A stretch of DNA of 8,230 nucleotides, taken from assembly GCA_027489105.1 (NCBI GenBank), contig JAIYAJ010000086.1, positions 1-8,230 of the forward strand. The letters run 5' to 3'. The DNA is from Zymomonas sp. Lineage in GTDB: Bacteria > Pseudomonadota > Alphaproteobacteria > Sphingomonadales > Sphingomonadaceae. The notes below the pieces were generated by a model that saw only the letters and a program-made list of their open reading frames with translations, ran no database searches and had not been told where the DNA came from. The first letter of the stretch is position 1. Each line of letters begins with the position of its first letter. Positions 5,866-8,230 of this stretch are shown in pieces. Made by a program: the position numbers and the translations under genes.

Positions 5866-7404
5866 TCAGAGTGCAGCCCGCCCGTCGGCGGCATAGCCTC
5901 CGTCCACCGCCAACGTCGCACCGGTTACGTAGGACGCAGCCTCGGATGCGAGGAAAGCGACAGCCTCGGCGATCTCTTCCGGCCGCCCCAGCCGGCCGAG
6001 CGGGGTCCGGGCAATCATGCCATCGGCATTGCGCTCGCCCTTTTCCAGCAGCCGCGCGACGCCGGGCGTCTCGATATAGCCGGGCGCGACCGCGTTTACC
6101 CTTATGCCGAAAGTCGCCAGTTCGCAGGCGAGGCTGCGGGTCAGCATCACAACGCCCGCCTTGGCCGCACAATAGGCATTGCGCGCCGGAAGTCCGAGGA
6201 CCGACGCAATCGACGCGATGTTGACGATCGCGCCACCGCCTTGCCCCTTCATATGGGCGGCGGCCGCCCGCGCGCCATGCATCGCGGCGCCCAGATTGAT
6301 CGCCACGATCCGCCGGAACTCGGCGATGTCCTGCTCGGCGGTCGGGATCAGGGCATCCACAGCGCCGGCATTGGCGACAAAAGTGGAGACCGGGCCCAAT
6401 TGCCGGACAGCCTCCGCGAAGGCGGCGGACATCGCTCCGCCATCGGTCACGTCGGCCCGGAGCGGCAGAATGCCCGTCGGTACGATTGCCAGGGCATGCT
6501 CGTCCTTGTCGATGACCGCCACCCGATGCCCGCGCGCCAGAAACAGGGCCGCCGTCGCCGCGCCGATCCCCTTGGCGCCCCCGGTGATGACGACTGCACC
6601 ATCCTGCGGTCCTTGCGGTGCGACGCTGCTGGACGCCTTCGACGCGGCACCGAAGGCATCCACGCCGCCGTCGACCGGCAGCGAGGCGCCGGTGCAGAAA
6701 CCCAGCCGCGCGACGCGGAACACGGCTTCGGCCACTTCCTCGGGGCGTCCGAGCCGGCCAAGCGGAATCGCCCCGGCGATATGCTCGCGCTGAAAGCGAC
6801 CCTCGGCCTCGAGCGCACTGATGATGTCGGTGTCGGTATAGCCCGGCAACACGGCGTTGACGCGGACGCCGGCCGGCGCGAGTTCGACCGCGAGCGCCCG
6901 CGTCAGGCCGAGCAGCGCCCCCTTGGTCGCCCCATAAGCGGCACGGCCGGGCAGCGCCCGCACCCCCGCGCCCGACCCGATATTGACGATCGCCCCGCCG
7001 CCGCGCTGCGTCATGCCGGGCACGACGGCGCGCGCCAGCAGAAAGGGGCCGTCGAGATTGACCGCCATCAGCCTGTCGATGACATCGGCGGGAACGTCCA
7101 GAAAGGGACGCGCCTGGGCATCGACGATGCCGGCATTGTTGATCAGGATATCGACGGAACCGTATCGCGCCTCGATCATGGAAAGTGCGTGCGACACCGA
7201 TACAGGATCGGAAACGTCCATTTCCACGCCCATGTGCGCGGCGCCGAGGCTGGCCGCCATCGCATGACAGGCCGGATCGCGGTCGGCGATGACGACCCTG
7301 TCCCCGGCGGCAGCAAAGCGCCGGGCGCAGGCCAGCCCGATACCGCGAACGGCTCCGGTCACCAGCACGACGGCGCCTTCCCGGCTTTCCATGTCGTCGC
7401 TCAT
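5866..7404 (-). CDS. Tandem (double-domain) short-chain dehydrogenase/reductase
   Basis: 512 residues made of two complete classical SDR domains. Domain 1 (about 10-250): TGAVRGIG 16-23, D41 after the second strand, NNAG 89-92, N116, S144, Y157, K161 and VDGG 244-247. A polar linker rich in Ala, Ser and Gln (about 250-268) follows. Domain 2 (about 269-512): TGGAKGIG 274-281, D299, NAG 345-347 (preceded by A rather than N), N370, S398, Y411, K415 and VDGG 500-503. Both Ser-Tyr spacings are 13 and both active sites look functional; the aspartates favour NAD(H). Tandem SDRs of about 520 residues are a known but poorly characterised arrangement. The start at 7404 is preferred because GGAGAG lies six bases upstream; a GTG at 7542 would add 46 non-SDR residues across the divergent promoter region. 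As first leftward gene it probably leads the catabolic transcript. Two sequential oxidations or a pseudo-tetramer are possible roles. Confidence 0.9.
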   Translation of the reverse strand: MSDDMESREGAVVLVTGAVRGIGLACARRFAAAGDRVVIADRDPACHAMAASLGAAHMGVEMDVSDPVSVSHALSMIEARYGSVDILINNAGIVDAQARPFLDVPADVIDRLMAVNLDGPFLLARAVVPGMTQRGGGAIVNIGSGAGVRALPGRAAYGATKGALLGLTRALAVELAPAGVRVNAVLPGYTDTDIISALEAEGRFQREHIAGAIPLGRLGRPEEVAEAVFRVARLGFCTGASLPVDGGVDAFGAASKASSSVAPQGPQDGAVVITGGAKGIGAATAALFLARGHRVAVIDKDEHALAIVPTGILPLRADVTDGGAMSAAFAEAVRQLGPVSTFVANAGAVDALIPTAEQDIAEFRRIVAINLGAAMHGARAAAAHMKGQGGGAIVNIASIASVLGLPARNAYCAAKAGVVMLTRSLACELATFGIRVNAVAPGYIETPGVARLLEKGERNADGMIARTPLGRLGRPEEIAEAVAFLASEAASYVTGATLAVDGGYAADGRAAL

Positions 7405-7410
7405 GTTCCA

Positions 7411-7416
7411 CTCTCC
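7411..7416 (-). promoter_or_regulatory. Shine-Dalgarno of the tandem SDR gene
   Basis: The minus strand reads GGAGAG, six bases before the ATG at 7404. It decides the start: the upstream GTG at 7542 would add residues with no SDR similarity and would run the gene through the likely promoter. Confidence 0.6.
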
Positions 7417-7435
7417 AGCTGCGAATTTCTCCGGG

Positions 7436-7464
7436 AGAGCAGTCTCGCGCCCGCCGCTTGTCAA
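7436..7464 (-). promoter_or_regulatory. Possible promoter for the leftward operon
   Basis: A perfect TTGACA -35 hexamer on the minus strand (7459-7464) is followed after 17 bases by TGCTCT (7436-7441), a poor -10. Alphaproteobacterial -10 elements are often weak, and the position, some 30 bases before the tandem SDR start, is suitable. Only the -35 box is convincing. Confidence 0.3.
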
Positions 7465-7485
7465 ACCGGCACTCCGCCCATTTTC

Positions 7486-7507
7486 AACTATCAAGCTGGC
7501 GATAGTT
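7486..7507. promoter_or_regulatory. Inverted-repeat operator candidate in the divergent intergenic region
   Basis: AACTATC (7486-7492), an 8-base spacer, then GATAGTT (7501-7507): perfect 7-bp arms in an unusually AT-rich patch of the 175-bp region between the divergent tandem SDR and plus-strand SDR genes. Half-site centres are about 15 bp apart, which would suit a dimeric regulator. It lies about 22 bp upstream of the leftward TTGACA and 72 bp before the rightward ATG. The IclR protein encoded at 1253-2035 is the obvious candidate ligand, but that is inference. Confidence 0.45.
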
Positions 7508-7566
7508 CCCCGCAGGCTGTGGAAATGCACCCGTCGCTGCACCGACCGGTCCTAGGGGACGAGTCC

Positions 7567-7574
7567 GAGAGGAG
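7567..7574 (+). promoter_or_regulatory. Shine-Dalgarno of the rightward SDR gene
   Basis: GAGAGGAG lies five bases before the ATG at 7580 and fixes the start of the rightward gene. No convincing plus-strand -35/-10 pair was found between 7405 and 7566. Confidence 0.6.
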
Positions 7575-7579
7575 CGAAC

Positions 7580-8230
7580 ATGGCACGGGAACTCGAGAAC
7601 AAGGTTGCGGTCATAACCGGCGCATCGCGCGGACTGGGCAAGGCCATGGCCGAGCTATTCGCGGACGAGGGCGCCAAAGTCGTGCTGCTCGACCTCAAGC
7701 AACATTGGGCACAGGCCGCTGCCGACGAGATCGTCGCGCGCGGCGGCGACGCCGTCGGGCTGGCGGCCGACGTGTCTGATCGCGACGCCGTCGCTGCGGC
7801 GATGGCGGACTGCGTGGCCCGCCACGGCCGCGTCGACATCCTCGTCAACAACGCGATGTGGAACCGCTACGATCCGCTGGAGGACATCACGCCCGAGACC
7901 TTCGCGCGAATGACCGGCGTCGGTCTCGCGGGCATCGTCTGGGGTATGCAGGCCGCCGCGCCGCACATGGCTTCGGGTTCCTCGATCATCAACATCGGCT
8001 CGATGGCCGGGCGCCTCGGCAGCCGCGGCAGCATCCTCTATTCGGCGGTCAAAGCCGGAGTTGACGGCCTGACACGCGCCGCCTCGGTGGAACTGGGACC
8101 CAAGGGCATTCGCGTCAACGCCATCGCGCCCTCGACCGTCGCCACCGAAGGCGTGCTCGCCATATTGTCGGAAGACAATTTGGCGCTCCGTGTCGAGCAG
8201 ACACCGCTCGGACGCCTCGGCGAAACCGCC
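7580..8230 (+). CDS. Short-chain dehydrogenase/reductase, 3' end beyond window
   Basis: 217 codons are visible from the ATG at 7580, open to the edge; about 30-40 residues are probably missing. TGASRGLG (13-20) is the nucleotide loop and D38 after the second strand suggests NAD(H). S141, Y154 and K158 (YSAVK) are in place, with RVNAIAPS following and TPLGRLGE at the edge. Two positions are unusual: the NNAG loop reads NNAM (90-93), and the helix-4 asparagine of the catalytic tetrad, normally in V-N-L, is replaced by glycine (V114-G115-L116). Either the proton relay is altered or the protein belongs to an atypical subgroup. It diverges from the tandem SDR gene over a shared control region, so it may belong to the same regulon while heading a second transcript. 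Alcohol or hydroxyacyl-CoA oxidation is the likely role; the substrate is unknown. Confidence 0.85.
   Translation, partial: MARELENKVAVITGASRGLGKAMAELFADEGAKVVLLDLKQHWAQAAADEIVARGGDAVGLAADVSDRDAVAAAMADCVARHGRVDILVNNAMWNRYDPLEDITPETFARMTGVGLAGIVWGMQAAAPHMASGSSIINIGSMAGRLGSRGSILYSAVKAGVDGLTRAASVELGPKGIRVNAIAPSTVATEGVLAILSEDNLALRVEQTPLGRLGETA

Noticed and set aside
4985..7411. An 808-codon open frame on the minus strand that would fuse a long N-terminal region to the hydratase
   Set aside because: The part upstream of 5749 is Arg-rich, matches no family and is the out-of-frame reading of the tandem SDR gene. A strong AAAGGAG site precedes the hydratase ATG at 5749.
7405..7542. An upstream GTG start at 7542 extending the tandem SDR by 46 residues
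   Set aside because: The extension has no SDR similarity, would span the divergent control region, and the ATG at 7404 has a well-placed GGAGAG.
7549..7560. GTCC-TAGG-GGAC small palindrome near the rightward start
   Set aside because: Arms are only 4 bp and such matches are common by chance in GC-rich DNA.
5833..7779. A 648-codon plus-strand open frame opposite the tandem SDR
   Set aside because: It is antisense to two clear SDR domains, shows no domain or motif of its own, and is of the kind expected opposite GC-rich genes.

Overview
The window is GC-rich (roughly two thirds G+C by eye) and tightly packed. It looks like accessory catabolic DNA of an alphaproteobacterium, most plausibly a sphingomonad. 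That placement rests on base composition, codon style, many FabG-like short-chain dehydrogenases (SDRs) and an IclR-type regulator beside CoA-ester genes; no rRNA or other marker gene is present to confirm it.

Layout. Eight genes read leftward on the minus strand. In transcription order they are: a 512-residue protein made of two complete SDR domains (5866-7404); an enoyl-CoA hydratase/isomerase superfamily protein (4985-5749); a FadD-type acyl-CoA synthetase (3368-4972); a classical SDR (2636-3364); a short, degenerate SDR-like protein without the catalytic Tyr/Lys (2094-2624); an IclR-family regulator (1253-2035); an SMP-30/gluconolactonase-family protein (251-1138); and the first 57 codons of an acyl-CoA dehydrogenase cut by the left edge (1-172). 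Gaps of 12, 3 and 11 bp join the hydratase, ligase, SDR and SDR-like genes into one clear operon core. The other gaps are 58-116 bp. A further SDR gene starts at 7580 on the plus strand and is cut by the right edge. It diverges from the tandem SDR gene across a 175-bp region that holds a perfect 7-bp inverted repeat, the best operator candidate in the window.

How the genes could work together (inference). The ligase would activate a carboxylic acid to its CoA thioester. The acyl-CoA dehydrogenase and the crotonase-fold protein would carry out beta-oxidation-like desaturation and hydration or isomerisation. The SDRs would oxidise alcohols or hydroxyacyl-CoAs with NAD, and the SMP-30 protein could open a lactone. 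This fits a CoA-dependent route for a hydroxylated, probably cyclic or branched acid (terpenoid, alicyclic, steroid-side-chain or aromatic-derived) under IclR control. The substrate cannot be read from the sequence.

Most notable points: an intact SDR next to a catalytically dead, shortened SDR, which recalls heteromeric SDRs with pseudoenzyme subunits; the double-SDR fusion; a crotonase-fold protein lacking one of the two hydratase glutamates; a plus-strand SDR lacking the conserved Asn and the NNAG glycine; and inverted repeats or shared motifs in several leaders. I saw no tRNA, rRNA, CRISPR array, transposase or clear intrinsic terminator.
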